The notes under the pieces were generated by a model. The model was not told the origin of the DNA. It was given only the letters and a program-made list of their open reading frames with translations, and did not search any database. The position numbers were made by a program, and so were the translations under genes. A stretch of DNA of 64,000 nucleotides from Hymenobacter monticola (lineage in GTDB: Bacteria; Bacteroidota; Bacteroidia; Cytophagales; Hymenobacteraceae), in NCBI RefSeq assembly GCF_022811645.1, contig NZ_CP094534.1, positions 2,294,001-2,358,000 on the forward strand, written 5' to 3'. Shown here one piece after another: positions 1 to 7,928 of this stretch. The first letter of the stretch is position 1; every line of letters begins with the position of its first letter.

Positions 1-12
1 TTAAGCCGAAGA

Positions 13-966
13 TTACTGGAAGTCCACCAGCTCCACTTCGAAGCGGAGCACCGCATTGGCCGGAATATCGGCCCCGGCGCCGCGCGTGCCGTAGGCCAGG
101 GGCGACGGGATGAGTAGCACAGCCTTGCTGCCCTTGTTGAGCATGGCAATGCCTTGGTCCCAGCCCTGAATAACCTGGCCGGCGCCCAGCGCAAAGGCAA
201 AAGGCTCGTTGCCGTGCTTGGCCGAGGAGTCGAACTCCTGTCCGGTGGTAAGCACCGTGCCGCGGTAGAGCACGCGCACGTTCTGGCCTTTTTTTGGTGT
301 GGGGCCGGTGCCCAGCTTCTTGAGGATGTAGTAAGTGCCACCAGCGGTTTTGCGAGCCGTGGCGTGATTCTTTTTCAGGTAGACCTGGATGATGGCGTCA
401 TCCTTGGCCAGCTGCCCGGCCGACTTGGCCAGTTCTTTCTTGGCAAACTCGGCCTGCAGCTTTTCGTGGCGCGCCGTCATTTCGGCCATGGTCACCAACT
501 CCTGGGCGCTGGCCAGCACCACTAGCGTGTTGCCGCCCTTGCGCAAAAACGGCGGCACGGACTGCCGGAATGTGTTGGCAAAAATGGTGTCGGCCTGGAA
601 GCGGAACACGGCGCTGTCGCCGGGCAGCAGCAGACCCAGGGCTTCTTCCAAGCCGCCCCGGGTGGGCTGCGCGGGCAGGGCCACGGGCTGCGGCAGGGGT
701 TGCACAGCGCGCGATTTCATCAGCACGGAGTCGCGTCCGGTGCGAAATTCCATGAACACGGTGAGCACCTGGCCGGCGCGGCTGGCATAGGGCGCGTCGC
801 TGGGGGCCAGGGCGCGGGGCTGGTAGCGGCCCCCGGCATCTTTGCGAAAAAGCCGGTACTCGGTGCCCGTGGGCAAGCGCGAAAAGCTGCCCTCCGAGGA
901 TTGGGCCACGGCCGCCCCCCCAGAAAATAACAAACCGAAAACCAGCGCAAACAGAACAGAACGCAT
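13..966 (-). CDS. FKBP-type peptidyl-prolyl cis-trans isomerase, secreted, two-domain
   Basis: Predicted periplasmic proline isomerase and folding helper of 317 residues. The ATG at 966 is chosen because it opens directly onto a signal peptide (MRSVLFALVFGLLFSGGAAVAQ); a longer frame to 1017 adds an unlikely N-terminus. The last 110 residues are a canonical FKBP domain (VRVLYRGTVLTTGQEFDSS, then GAGQVIQGWDQGI, then LLIPSPLAYG). Before it comes a charged Lys/Glu/Ala linker and a degenerate FKBP-like block (EALGLLLPGDSAVFRFQAD followed by PPFL) that appears to lack active-site residues. It is the first of four FKBP genes in tandem and is a clear paralogue of the one at 2290-3336. The family assignment is firm; substrates are unknown. 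Confidence 0.9.
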   Translation of the reverse strand: MRSVLFALVFGLLFSGGAAVAQSSEGSFSRLPTGTEYRLFRKDAGGRYQPRALAPSDAPYASRAGQVLTVFMEFRTGRDSVLMKSRAVQPLPQPVALPAQPTRGGLEEALGLLLPGDSAVFRFQADTIFANTFRQSVPPFLRKGGNTLVVLASAQELVTMAEMTARHEKLQAEFAKKELAKSAGQLAKDDAIIQVYLKKNHATARKTAGGTYYILKKLGTGPTPKKGQNVRVLYRGTVLTTGQEFDSSAKHGNEPFAFALGAGQVIQGWDQGIAMLNKGSKAVLLIPSPLAYGTRGAGADIPANAVLRFEVELVDFQ

Positions 967-1040
967 CAATAACAAGAAATGGCGAGGCAGCCGTTGAAGA
1001 AAAATAGCAGTAAGCAAACAAGAGGTTGATGTACAGCGCG

Positions 1041-1556
1041 TCAGCGCACGCTCAGCACCTGCAGCTCAAACGTGAGGTCTGTGTTGGGCGCAATCAGAAA
1101 CCGGGAGTCGTCGTCGGGGTGGCGCACGCCTTTGGCCCCGTAGGCCAGGGCCGCCGGTATATATACCCGAACGCGAGAGCCCGCCGGCACGAAGGGCAGC
1201 AGCTCTTCCCAGCCGGCAATGGTTTCGTGCCGCCCCACCCGGAAGCGAAACGCGGAGCCCCAGGCCTGGGTGGCGTCAAAAATGCGGCCATCGGGCAGAA
1301 AACCGGTGTAGCGAACGGCCACGCGGCTGCCCGGCACGGCCAGCGCCCCGGTGCCGCGCTCCCGAAAGGCATAGCGCACGCCGCTGGGCGTTTGCTGAAA
1401 GACGAGGCGCGTCGTGTCGGCGCCTTCTACGGGGGCGCTGGGCGCGGTGGGCACCGTCGGCTTGGCGCCCGCCTGCGCGTGGGCGGCGGTGGCGGCCAGC
1501 AATAGTGCCAGCCCCCAAACTCCACCCTTATACCGAAAAGCCCCGCTTCTTTTCAC
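1041..1556 (-). CDS. FKBP-type peptidyl-prolyl cis-trans isomerase, secreted
   Basis: A 171-residue single-domain FKBP with an N-terminal signal peptide (hydrophobic stretch GLALLLAATAAHAQ at about residues 15-28). A Pro/Ala/Thr-rich linker precedes the FKBP core, which runs from about residue 75 to the end: VAVRYTGFLPDGRIFDATQ, then HETIAGWEELLPFVPAG, then VYIPAALAYGAKG. The Tyr, Phe-Asp, Trp and Ala-Tyr-Gly positions that line FKBP pockets are present. It lies between two other FKBP genes with short gaps, so co-transcription is likely. It presumably acts in the periplasm. Confidence 0.9.
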   Translation of the reverse strand: MKRSGAFRYKGGVWGLALLLAATAAHAQAGAKPTVPTAPSAPVEGADTTRLVFQQTPSGVRYAFRERGTGALAVPGSRVAVRYTGFLPDGRIFDATQAWGSAFRFRVGRHETIAGWEELLPFVPAGSRVRVYIPAALAYGAKGVRHPDDDSRFLIAPNTDLTFELQVLSVR

Positions 1557-1572
1557 GCGCGTTTTAGGTTAG

Positions 1573-2172
1573 TTAGAGAACGTCGAGGATTTCCACGTCA
1601 AACATCAGGGCCGAATCTGGCGGAATGCCCGTGACGCCATTTGGGCCGTAAGCCAGGCGCGACGGCACCAGCAGCAGCTTGCGGTCGCCCTTGCGCATGA
1701 GGAGCAAGCCTTCGTTGAAGCCGGCAATGCCCCCGCTGCCCCCCGTGAAGACCACGCAGCCGCACTGCGTCTTGTTGTCGGCCGAGTTGTCGAAGATGGT
1801 GCCCTGGGGGTAACTGGGGTTGCCGGCAGAAGCCGGGTAGCCCGAAGAGGTGCCGGGGTTGGCGCCGTTGCTCAGGAAACGGCCTACGTATTTCAACCGC
1901 ACCTGCGCGCCTTTGGTCACCTGCGGGCCCGTGCCGTCAACGATGGGCACCAGATACAGGCCCGAGTTGGTGCGCGTGGCGATGGCCAGCAACCGGTTAC
2001 GGTTCAAGTAGTTCTTGATGGTGTCCTCGTCAATGGCCCGCATCTGGCTGTCGTGGTCGGCCAGTACCTTTTGGTTAGCGTTTTGGGAGTTGCAGCTCCA
2101 CAGGGACGGGGTGGCCAGCAACAGGCACGCCGCCAGCACCCAATAGCGCGAACGGAGCAGAAGATTTTTCAT
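1573..2172 (-). CDS. FKBP-type peptidyl-prolyl isomerase lipoprotein
   Basis: A 199-residue predicted lipoprotein. The ATG at 2172 gives a lipobox-like N-terminus (hydrophobic run, then LWSC with Cys27). The FKBP domain covers the C-terminal two thirds (VRLKYVGRFLSNG; FNEGLLLMRKGDRKLLLVPSRLAYG). Residues about 115-150 form a Gly/Ser/Asn-rich insertion with two adjacent cysteines (QCGCV), which is unusual for the fold. Flavobacterium GldI, needed for gliding, is an FKBP-type lipoprotein (family knowledge), so a cell-surface folding role is possible but not shown here. Confidence 0.88.
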   Translation of the reverse strand: MKNLLLRSRYWVLAACLLLATPSLWSCNSQNANQKVLADHDSQMRAIDEDTIKNYLNRNRLLAIATRTNSGLYLVPIVDGTGPQVTKGAQVRLKYVGRFLSNGANPGTSSGYPASAGNPSYPQGTIFDNSADNKTQCGCVVFTGGSGGIAGFNEGLLLMRKGDRKLLLVPSRLAYGPNGVTGIPPDSALMFDVEILDVL

Positions 2173-2289
2173 GGCGAGGCTAAAAAAGATTCCGACCAAC
2201 GGAGCCCGGGCAGCTGTGCCGCGATGCCCGTTGGCCGGAAGTTAATTGGGATTAAGTGGCCAATGCTGACTACTTAATACGATAAATGG

Positions 2290-3336
2290 CTATTGAACGT
2301 CAACAAGTTCCACCTCGAAGCGCAGGGGCGAATCGGCGGGAATGTCGGCGCCGGCGCCGCGGGGGCCGTAGGCCAGCGACGAGGGGATGAGCAGAATGGC
2401 GCGGCTGCCCTTGTTGAGCAGGGCAATGCCTTCGTCCCAGCCCGGAATCACCTGGCCCAGGCCGAGGGGGAAATCAATCGGCTTGCCCATCTTGTCCGAC
2501 GAGTCGAACTCCTTGCCGCTGAGCAGCGTGCCTTTGTAGTTCACGCTCACCATCTGGCCGGTGTTGGGCTTGGCACCAGTACCCGGCTTCAGCACCTGGT
2601 AGTACACGCCCGAGGGCGTTTTCTGCATCGTCAGGTTGTTTTTCTTGATGTAGTCCTGCAGCACGGCGTCGTCCTTCTTCAGCTGGGCCTGCACGGCGGG
2701 CTCGGCCAGGGCTTTGGCCTGGGCGGCTTTCTGGGCCTCCATCTGCTTCTGGAACTCGGGGTCGGCCATGCGCTTCTTCATCTGCGTCATCATCGAGCGC
2801 TTCTGCAGTTCGGGCTGCATGGCCTGGGCCTCGGCTTCGGTGAGGAGCTTGGGCGTGGTGGCCACGTACATCAGCACCACGTTGCCGCCTTTCTTGATGA
2901 AGGGAGGGGCGGGCTGGCCCATTTTGGGCTTAAACAGCGAGTCGGCCTGGAAGCGGAACACACCGCTGTCGCCGGGTTGCAGCAGGGAGATGGCCTCGTC
3001 GGGGGCGCCTTTCTGCTTCAGCTCTTTCAGGGGCAGGGGCACGGCCATGCCCACGTCGCGCAGGCTGTTTTGCCACACCGAGTCTTTGCCGGTGCGCACC
3101 TGCACGTTGCCCAGCATCACCTTGTTCACCCGGTCTTTGTAGGTGGGGTCGCCCTCGGCGTTCACATCGGTGCGACGCTCGTAGCTGTTACCGACTTTCT
3201 TATAAATCTTGTATTCGATGCCGGACTTGGTTTTGGCAAATTCGCCGTTGTCCTTGTTGCAGGCCGTGAGCGAAGCGAAGCCCAGCAGGCCGGCCGCCAG
3301 GGCCAGCTGCCGCGCGGAGCGGGAGGTAAAACGCAT
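2290..3336 (-). CDS. FKBP-type peptidyl-prolyl isomerase lipoprotein, two-domain
   Basis: A 348-residue lipoprotein (LTAC, Cys26) with the same plan as the 13-966 product. It has a degenerate N-terminal FKBP-like block (ISLLQPGDSGVFRFQAD; PPFIKKGG), a highly charged Met/Gln/Lys-rich helical linker (about residues 165-235), then a canonical FKBP domain to the end (MVSVNYKGTLLSGKEFDSSD; GQVIPGWDEGIALL; LLIPSSLAYGPRGAGADIP). The layout resembles Mip/FkpA-type proteins, where a helical part joins two domains. A TAACTTTG -7 box lies 34 bases upstream, so this may be the first gene of the FKBP transcript. Confidence 0.9.
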   Translation of the reverse strand: MRFTSRSARQLALAAGLLGFASLTACNKDNGEFAKTKSGIEYKIYKKVGNSYERRTDVNAEGDPTYKDRVNKVMLGNVQVRTGKDSVWQNSLRDVGMAVPLPLKELKQKGAPDEAISLLQPGDSGVFRFQADSLFKPKMGQPAPPFIKKGGNVVLMYVATTPKLLTEAEAQAMQPELQKRSMMTQMKKRMADPEFQKQMEAQKAAQAKALAEPAVQAQLKKDDAVLQDYIKKNNLTMQKTPSGVYYQVLKPGTGAKPNTGQMVSVNYKGTLLSGKEFDSSDKMGKPIDFPLGLGQVIPGWDEGIALLNKGSRAILLIPSSLAYGPRGAGADIPADSPLRFEVELVDVQ

Positions 3337-3369
3337 GAAAATTAAAGAAGTGAAGAATCAGAAACGGTT

Positions 3370-3377
3370 CAAAGTTA
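3370..3377 (-). promoter_or_regulatory. Bacteroidota -7 box before the FKBP genes
   Basis: Read on the minus strand this is TAACTTTG, matching TAnnTTTG, 34 bases before the FKBP ATG at 3336. It overlaps the last codon of the DHH phosphoesterase gene. No clear -33 TTTG is seen. Confidence 0.4.
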
Positions 3378-4421
3378 CGCCACCGGCGGCGCTACGGCGG
3401 CGGGCACGCCCGTTAATTGTTCCTTGTACTCGGGTAGGATGCCCAGGAAGCGCTCCACGGTTGCATCCAAGGTGTCGTAGCTGATGCCGCCGGACGCGTT
3501 GTGGTGCCCACCCCCGTCGAAATGGCGGCGCGAAAAGTCGCTCACCGAGAAGTTGCCCACCGAGCGGAAAGAGATTTTGACGGCCACGCCGCGGTCGATG
3601 AACACGGCCGCGAACTTGATGCCCTCAATGCTCAGCGCATAGTTCACCAAACCCTCGGTGTCGCCGGTTTTGCTCTGGTACTCGCGCAGCTCGTCCTGCG
3701 TGATGGCGATGTAGGCGGTGTTGAATTCGCGGTTCACCACCAGCTTGTCCTTCAGCACGAAACCCAGGAAGCGCAGCCGGATTTCGGAGTGCGAGTCGTA
3801 GATGAGGCGGTGCACCTTCGACAGGTCCACGTTCACCTTCAGCAGTTCGGCAATGATGAGGTGCACGTTGCGCGAGGTGCTGGGGTGGCGAAACGAGCCC
3901 GTGTCGGTCATGATACCCGCGTACAGGGCCTCGCCGATGCCCTTGGTGATGAGGTCCTGGTCGCCCAGGTCGCGGATGATTTCGAAAATGAGCTCGGCCG
4001 TGGCCGCCGCCGTGGGCACCGAGAAAACGATGTCGGCGAAGCTCTCGGGCTCCTGGTGGTGGTCGATGAGGACCTTAACCCCTTGGGCCTGCCGCACGTA
4101 TTCGCCCAGCTCGTTGATGCGGCCCAGGCAGCTAAAATCGAGGCAGCAGATGACCTCGGCGCGGTTCACAAGGTCGCGCACCTGGCGGTCGTTCTGCCGG
4201 CGGTCGTACACGACTACCTCGTCGTTGCCCTCCATCCAGTTGAGGAAGGCGGGGTAGTCCGACGGCGTCACGACCGTGACGTGGTGGCCCTTTTGCTTGA
4301 GGTAGCCGGCCCAGGCCAGCGACGAGCCCAGCGCGTCGGCGTCGGGCTTGTGGTGAGTGGTGATGACAACCTGTTTGGGTTGGGCCAGCAACGCCTGCAG
4401 GGCGGAAATGGAACTAGACAT
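3375..4421 (-). CDS. nrnA: DHH/DHHA1 phosphoesterase, NrnA-like oligoribonuclease / pAp phosphatase
   Basis: A 348-residue bifunctional nanoRNase/3'-phosphoadenosine phosphatase family protein, cytoplasmic and Mn-dependent in studied members. It degrades 2-5 nt RNAs and dephosphorylates pAp. Motifs seen: THHKPDADALGSS near residue 20 (motif I), CLDFSCLGR near 115 (motif II), LIDHHQEPE near 140 (DHH), a motif IV aspartate in MTDTGSFRH, and C-terminal GGGHHNASGG (DHHA1). The ATG at 4421 is preferred to an in-frame TTG two codons upstream. It lies upstream of the FKBP run and divergent from ndk. Confidence 0.9.
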   Translation of the reverse strand: MSSSISALQALLAQPKQVVITTHHKPDADALGSSLAWAGYLKQKGHHVTVVTPSDYPAFLNWMEGNDEVVVYDRRQNDRQVRDLVNRAEVICCLDFSCLGRINELGEYVRQAQGVKVLIDHHQEPESFADIVFSVPTAAATAELIFEIIRDLGDQDLITKGIGEALYAGIMTDTGSFRHPSTSRNVHLIIAELLKVNVDLSKVHRLIYDSHSEIRLRFLGFVLKDKLVVNREFNTAYIAITQDELREYQSKTGDTEGLVNYALSIEGIKFAAVFIDRGVAVKISFRSVGNFSVSDFSRRHFDGGGHHNASGGISYDTLDATVERFLGILPEYKEQLTGVPAAVAPPVA

Positions 4422-4742
4422 CGACAACGTGAAAGGCCCGGCGCCGGATGAAAAGAGCGGAGGGCCGGTGGCTTACAAATATTTGGGCCGGCAAAAGTCG
4501 GAAGAAATCTTTTCTTAACAGTCAAGTCGGGCCCGAAGGTTCGGGCAAACCAGACGAGGGACCCAACAAAGCAGGCGAATAAAATGGTCCATTCCGCGGA
4601 AGCAGTTTTTTATGGCGCCGCCGCATTTGCACCGCAACGGGCAGAAAAACTGCCGCCGTCGGGTCCGGAGTTGGGTGCGGCCCACTGATTGTGGTAGTTT
4701 TGTGCCTTCAAATCTTTATTTCAAATTCTGAATTTCTTTAAA
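4422..4742. other. Intergenic region between nrnA and ndk
   Basis: About 320 bases between divergent genes. The only features recognised are the ndk promoter boxes near 4671-4702. No ORF with family resemblance, RNA gene or long inverted repeat was seen. Confidence 0.5.
4671..4702 (+). promoter_or_regulatory. Predicted promoter of ndk
   Basis: TTGG at 4671-4674 and TAGTTTTG at 4695-4702, separated by 20 bases, match the Bacteroidota -33/-7 pattern. The -7 box ends 40 bases before the ndk ATG. No Shine-Dalgarno sequence is visible; the A/T-rich leader is typical of the phylum. Confidence 0.6.
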
Positions 4743-5153
4743 ATGGCCACCAACCGCACGTTCACGATGATTAAGCCCGACGCCGTCCAGGAAAACCACA
4801 TCGGTGGTATCCTGAGCATGATTGAGGCCGGCGGCTTCCGCATCGTGGAGCTTCAAAAAGTTAACCTCACCCCCGAGCGCGCCGGTCAGTTCTACGCCGT
4901 ACACGCCGAGCGCCCCTTCTACGGCGACCTGGTGAAGTACATGTCGAGCGGCCCCATCGTGGCGGCCATCCTGGAAAAGGACAACGCCGTGGCTGATTTC
5001 CGCACCCTCATCGGTGCCACCAACCCGGCCAACGCCGAGGAAGGCACCATCCGGAAGAAGTACGCCAAGAGCATCGAAGCCAACGCTGTGCACGGCTCCG
5101 ACTCTGACGAAAACGCCCAGATTGAAGGCGACTTTTTCTTCGGCTCGAAGTAA
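4743..5153 (+). CDS. ndk: Nucleoside diphosphate kinase
   Basis: Transfers the gamma phosphate between nucleoside tri- and diphosphates through a phosphohistidine. The 136 residues match the usual bacterial length. The N-terminus [10 protein letters not shown], the RPFYGDLV segment and the active-site block NAVHGSDS (the phosphorylated His, near residue 116) are all present. The C-terminus EGDFFFGSK fits the family. It is monocistronic with its own promoter and a strong terminator. Confidence 0.97.
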   Translation: MATNRTFTMIKPDAVQENHIGGILSMIEAGGFRIVELQKVNLTPERAGQFYAVHAERPFYGDLVKYMSSGPIVAAILEKDNAVADFRTLIGATNPANAEEGTIRKKYAKSIEANAVHGSDSDENAQIEGDFFFGSK

Positions 5154-5175
5154 TTTCGGCCGCCGCAAGGCAGCA

Positions 5176-5209
5176 AAAAGCCCGTTCTGCTTGAGCAGAA
5201 CGGGCTTTT
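5176..5209 (+). terminator. Rho-independent terminator after ndk
   Basis: Perfect 15-bp stem (5176-5190 with 5195-5209), loop TTGA, flanked by A and T runs. It could serve both ndk and the convergent AAA ATPase gene. Confidence 0.85.
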
Positions 5210-5265
5210 CCTTTGTGCTAAAAGCTGACTTTTTTTGTGCCAATCTTGTATTGACGAGCTTAAAA

Positions 5266-6372
5266 TTAGCGGTTGAAGCCGATGGCTTTGGGTTTGGTAG
5301 GTTCGTTCACAAAGGTGGGTGTCTCGCGGTTGTAAAGCTCCGCCAAGGTGATGGGTTCGGTTACGGGCGCGGTTTGGCCTAGCTCCGTTGCAAGGGCTTG
5401 GGCTTTGAGCTGTGCTAATTGGCCAAACTCGTAGGAGGCAATGAGGCGGCCTTTGCGCAGCAGGGCCTGGTCGATGCGGGCCAGGTCGGCATTAAAGGTG
5501 CAGATGATTTGAATGTGGAAGCCGTCGGAAAGCAGGCCGTCGGACAGGTTCAGCAGGTTGCTCACGGCGTTGGTGCTGGTGTCGGTGCCGCGCTTGGCCA
5601 GCAGCTCCTCGGCGTCTTCGATGAGCAGAATGGAATTGGTGTTGTCGTGCAGCAGGTTGATGAACTCCGGGTCGGCGATGCGCTGGGCCAGGTTGGGCGG
5701 AATAAACAGCTTGGGCTTGTCGGTGAGGCCGCAGAGGTGACGGATGTAGCTGGTTTTGCCGGTACCGGGCGGGCCGTGCAGAATCACCAGGCCTTTGTCG
5801 TCGGGCTGCTGCAGTCGCTTCACGATGGCCTCGTGCACGGGCAGCAGGTCGTCGTTGTAGTGCGTGGCCAGGTCGAGGGAGGGAATGCGGAGCTTGAGCG
5901 GGGAGAATTCGAGCCGTCGGCTGGTCTGGCGTAGCACCTGAATGCGCTGGCGTTCCTGCTGGCCGGTGTCGAGGTGCGCCGAGAGCAGGGCGCGGACTTG
6001 CGTCAGGAGCTCCGCGTCGGTGTGCCGGGAGTAGTATAACAGCGCGCCCTGGTCGCCGAAGTAGTCGTTATCGGCAAAAAATAGCAGCAGATGCTGGCCC
6101 AGTTGAATGGCCTGCGCTTGGATTTCCGGGACTTGCCCCGGCTTCTCCACATAGACTGATTGCGCCACCGTATTCGCGGGCACATCCAGGAAGGTGGCCA
6201 GGTTGGTTAGAACGGTTTGCCGCGCTTCGGTTTCAGCTAAGTGGTAGATTTCCCGGTAGGGGTACTCCCCGAAGCTGAGCCAAAACCAGGCCAGCGGGTT
6301 AAAATAATGCTCGCCCAGGTGGGGGAGTAGCCCTGCCGGAGTTACGCCAGCAATCGACGGAGTAGGAGTCAT
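5266..6372 (-). CDS. AAA family ATPase
   Basis: A 368-residue protein with one AAA module. Walker A is GPPGTGKT (residues 200-207), Walker B is ILLIED (248-253), sensor 1 Asn lies in CTFNAD (about 294), and a likely arginine finger lies in LLRKGRL (about 304-310). The 170-residue N-terminal part has no motif I recognise and may bind the target. The AAA core resembles BCS1/proteasomal-type AAA proteins. It is 20 bases downstream of the MFS permease gene on the same strand, so the two are probably one transcript. The specific role is unknown. Confidence 0.8.
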   Translation of the reverse strand: MTPTPSIAGVTPAGLLPHLGEHYFNPLAWFWLSFGEYPYREIYHLAETEARQTVLTNLATFLDVPANTVAQSVYVEKPGQVPEIQAQAIQLGQHLLLFFADNDYFGDQGALLYYSRHTDAELLTQVRALLSAHLDTGQQERQRIQVLRQTSRRLEFSPLKLRIPSLDLATHYNDDLLPVHEAIVKRLQQPDDKGLVILHGPPGTGKTSYIRHLCGLTDKPKLFIPPNLAQRIADPEFINLLHDNTNSILLIEDAEELLAKRGTDTSTNAVSNLLNLSDGLLSDGFHIQIICTFNADLARIDQALLRKGRLIASYEFGQLAQLKAQALATELGQTAPVTEPITLAELYNRETPTFVNEPTKPKAIGFNR

Positions 6373-6392
6373 TTAAAACGAATAAGCTCAGC

Positions 6393-7670
6393 CTAAGCCG
6401 CGGAAGGCACCACCTCGGGGTGCGCCATTTCGGCTTCCTGGGCCACGTGCTTGTGCTTGAAGATGAATACAAACAGCACCGCAATGGCCAGCGCGTAGCC
6501 CGCAAACGTGAGCCAGATGTTGTGCCAGTCCTTGTTACCGGCGGCATCGGTGAAGTATTCCTGAATGATGAGGCCGCTGAGCGAGCTGCCCAGCACGGCG
6601 CCGAAGCCGTTGGTCATCATCATAAACAAGCCCTGGGCGCTGGCCCGGATGCTGGGCTGCGTCTGGGTTTCGACGAACAGCGAGCCCGAGATGTTGAAGA
6701 AGTCGAAGGCCATGCCGTACACGATGCACGAGAGGATAATCATCCAGAGGCCGCTGCCGGGGTTGCCGTAGGCAAACAGGCCGAAGCGCAACACCCAGGC
6801 AATCATGCTGAACAGCATGACCTGCTTGATGCCGAAGCGACGCAGGAAGAAGGGAATGGCGAGGATGAACAGCGTTTCCGAAATCTGCGAGATGGACATG
6901 ATGATGGCAGGGTACTTCACGGTCATCGTGCCCTGGTAGTCTGGGTTCTTGTCGAAATCGTGCAGGAAGGTGTCGCCGTAAGCATTGGTGAGCTGGAGAG
7001 CGGCACCGAGTAGCAGCGCGAACAGGAAGAAGGTGAGCATCTTGCGGTCGCGCAGAATGGCGAACGATTTGAGGCCCAGGATTTCGGCCAGATTCTGGCT
7101 GGAGGTGTTGGCCGACTGCGGCGGGCAGGCCGGCAGCGTGAACGAGTAGATGCCCAGCAGAATGGCCGCGCCGGCCGCCACATAGAACTGGCTGGCTGAC
7201 TTCTCGAAGCCCAGCAAGCTCACCGTCCACATGGCCACGATAAAGCCCACGGTGCCCCACACGCGGATGGGGGGGTAGTCTTTCACCACATCGAGCCCCT
7301 GCCGTTTCAAGATGGAGTACGACACGGCGATGGACAGCGCCAGCGTGGGCATGTAGAAAATCATGTTCAGCAGAATGACCCAGAAGAACGTACCGGGGTC
7401 TGTGACCTGCGGGATGGCGAACAGCACGAGGCCGCCCAGAATGTGCAGGATGCCGTAGAGCTTTTCCGCGTTCACGTACTTATCGGCCACGATGCCCATG
7501 AGCGAGGGCATGAAGATGGACGCGATGCCCATGGTGGAGAAAATGGCGCCAAACTGCGCGCCGGACCATTGCTTCGTTTGAAACCAATAAGCGCCGATGG
7601 TGATGAGCCACGAGCCCCAAATGAAAAACTGGAGGAAGCTCAGGATGGTAAGGCGCAGCTTTGTATTCAT
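6393..7670 (-). CDS. MFS nucleoside:H+ symporter-like permease
   Basis: A 425-residue polytopic inner-membrane protein with about 12 hydrophobic segments. Its start (LTILSFLQFFIWGSWLITIGAYWF) and the PSLMGIVADKYVNAEKLYGI loop match the nucleoside:H+ symporter branch of the MFS (NupG/XapB type), which imports purine and pyrimidine nucleosides. A central hydrophilic loop lies near residues 185-200. The C-terminal tail is soluble. A TATCTTTG -7 box lies 64 bases upstream. The exact substrate cannot be told from sequence. Confidence 0.82.
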   Translation of the reverse strand: MNTKLRLTILSFLQFFIWGSWLITIGAYWFQTKQWSGAQFGAIFSTMGIASIFMPSLMGIVADKYVNAEKLYGILHILGGLVLFAIPQVTDPGTFFWVILLNMIFYMPTLALSIAVSYSILKRQGLDVVKDYPPIRVWGTVGFIVAMWTVSLLGFEKSASQFYVAAGAAILLGIYSFTLPACPPQSANTSSQNLAEILGLKSFAILRDRKMLTFFLFALLLGAALQLTNAYGDTFLHDFDKNPDYQGTMTVKYPAIIMSISQISETLFILAIPFFLRRFGIKQVMLFSMIAWVLRFGLFAYGNPGSGLWMIILSCIVYGMAFDFFNISGSLFVETQTQPSIRASAQGLFMMMTNGFGAVLGSSLSGLIIQEYFTDAAGNKDWHNIWLTFAGYALAIAVLFVFIFKHKHVAQEAEMAHPEVVPSAA

Positions 7671-7734
7671 GCTGGGAACAACAAGAGAGGGTGGGATAAG
7701 GCAAAAGCAAGCGCGGCGCAGGGGCCACAGCCGT

Positions 7735-7742
7735 CAAAGATA
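7735..7742 (-). promoter_or_regulatory. -7 box of the MFS/AAA transcript
   Basis: TATCTTTG on the minus strand (TAnnTTTG), 64 bases before the ATG at 7670. It abuts the terminator hairpin at 7746-7799. No good -33 box is visible. Confidence 0.4.
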
Positions 7743-7745
7743 AAT

Positions 7746-7799
7746 AAAAAAGCCCCTGCGAAGCGCCCCGTTGAGGGCGGGCTTCGCAGGGGCTTTTTT
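7746..7799 (-). terminator. Hairpin terminator between the MFS and OYE genes
   Basis: Perfect 19-bp stem (7746-7764 with 7781-7799) with A/T runs at both ends and a further GCCC/GGGC pairing inside the loop. It lies downstream of the Old Yellow Enzyme gene (minus strand), so it probably terminates that transcript. Confidence 0.75.
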
Positions 7800-7800
7800 G

Positions 7801-7924
7801 GGTGTTGGGTACCAGGTTTTCGGTGTTGGGTTTTGGGCGTTGGAGGGCTTTAGCTGATAAAAAACGCGCAGCAAAACACTATGCTACACCGAAAACCTAA
7901 TACCCAACACCAAAAACCTAACAC
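7801..7924. repeat. Low-complexity inverted repeat (GGTGTTGG type)
   Basis: The G/T-rich left arm (about 7801-7843) is built from GGTGTTGG-, GGTTTT- and GGCGTTGG-like words; the right arm (about 7886-7924) carries the complementary CCAACACC/AAAACC words. The arms pair imperfectly across a 40-base centre. It ends at the OYE stop codon. It has the same design as the repeats at 29151-29246 and 49467-49592. Confidence 0.7.
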
Positions 7925-7928
7925 CGGC

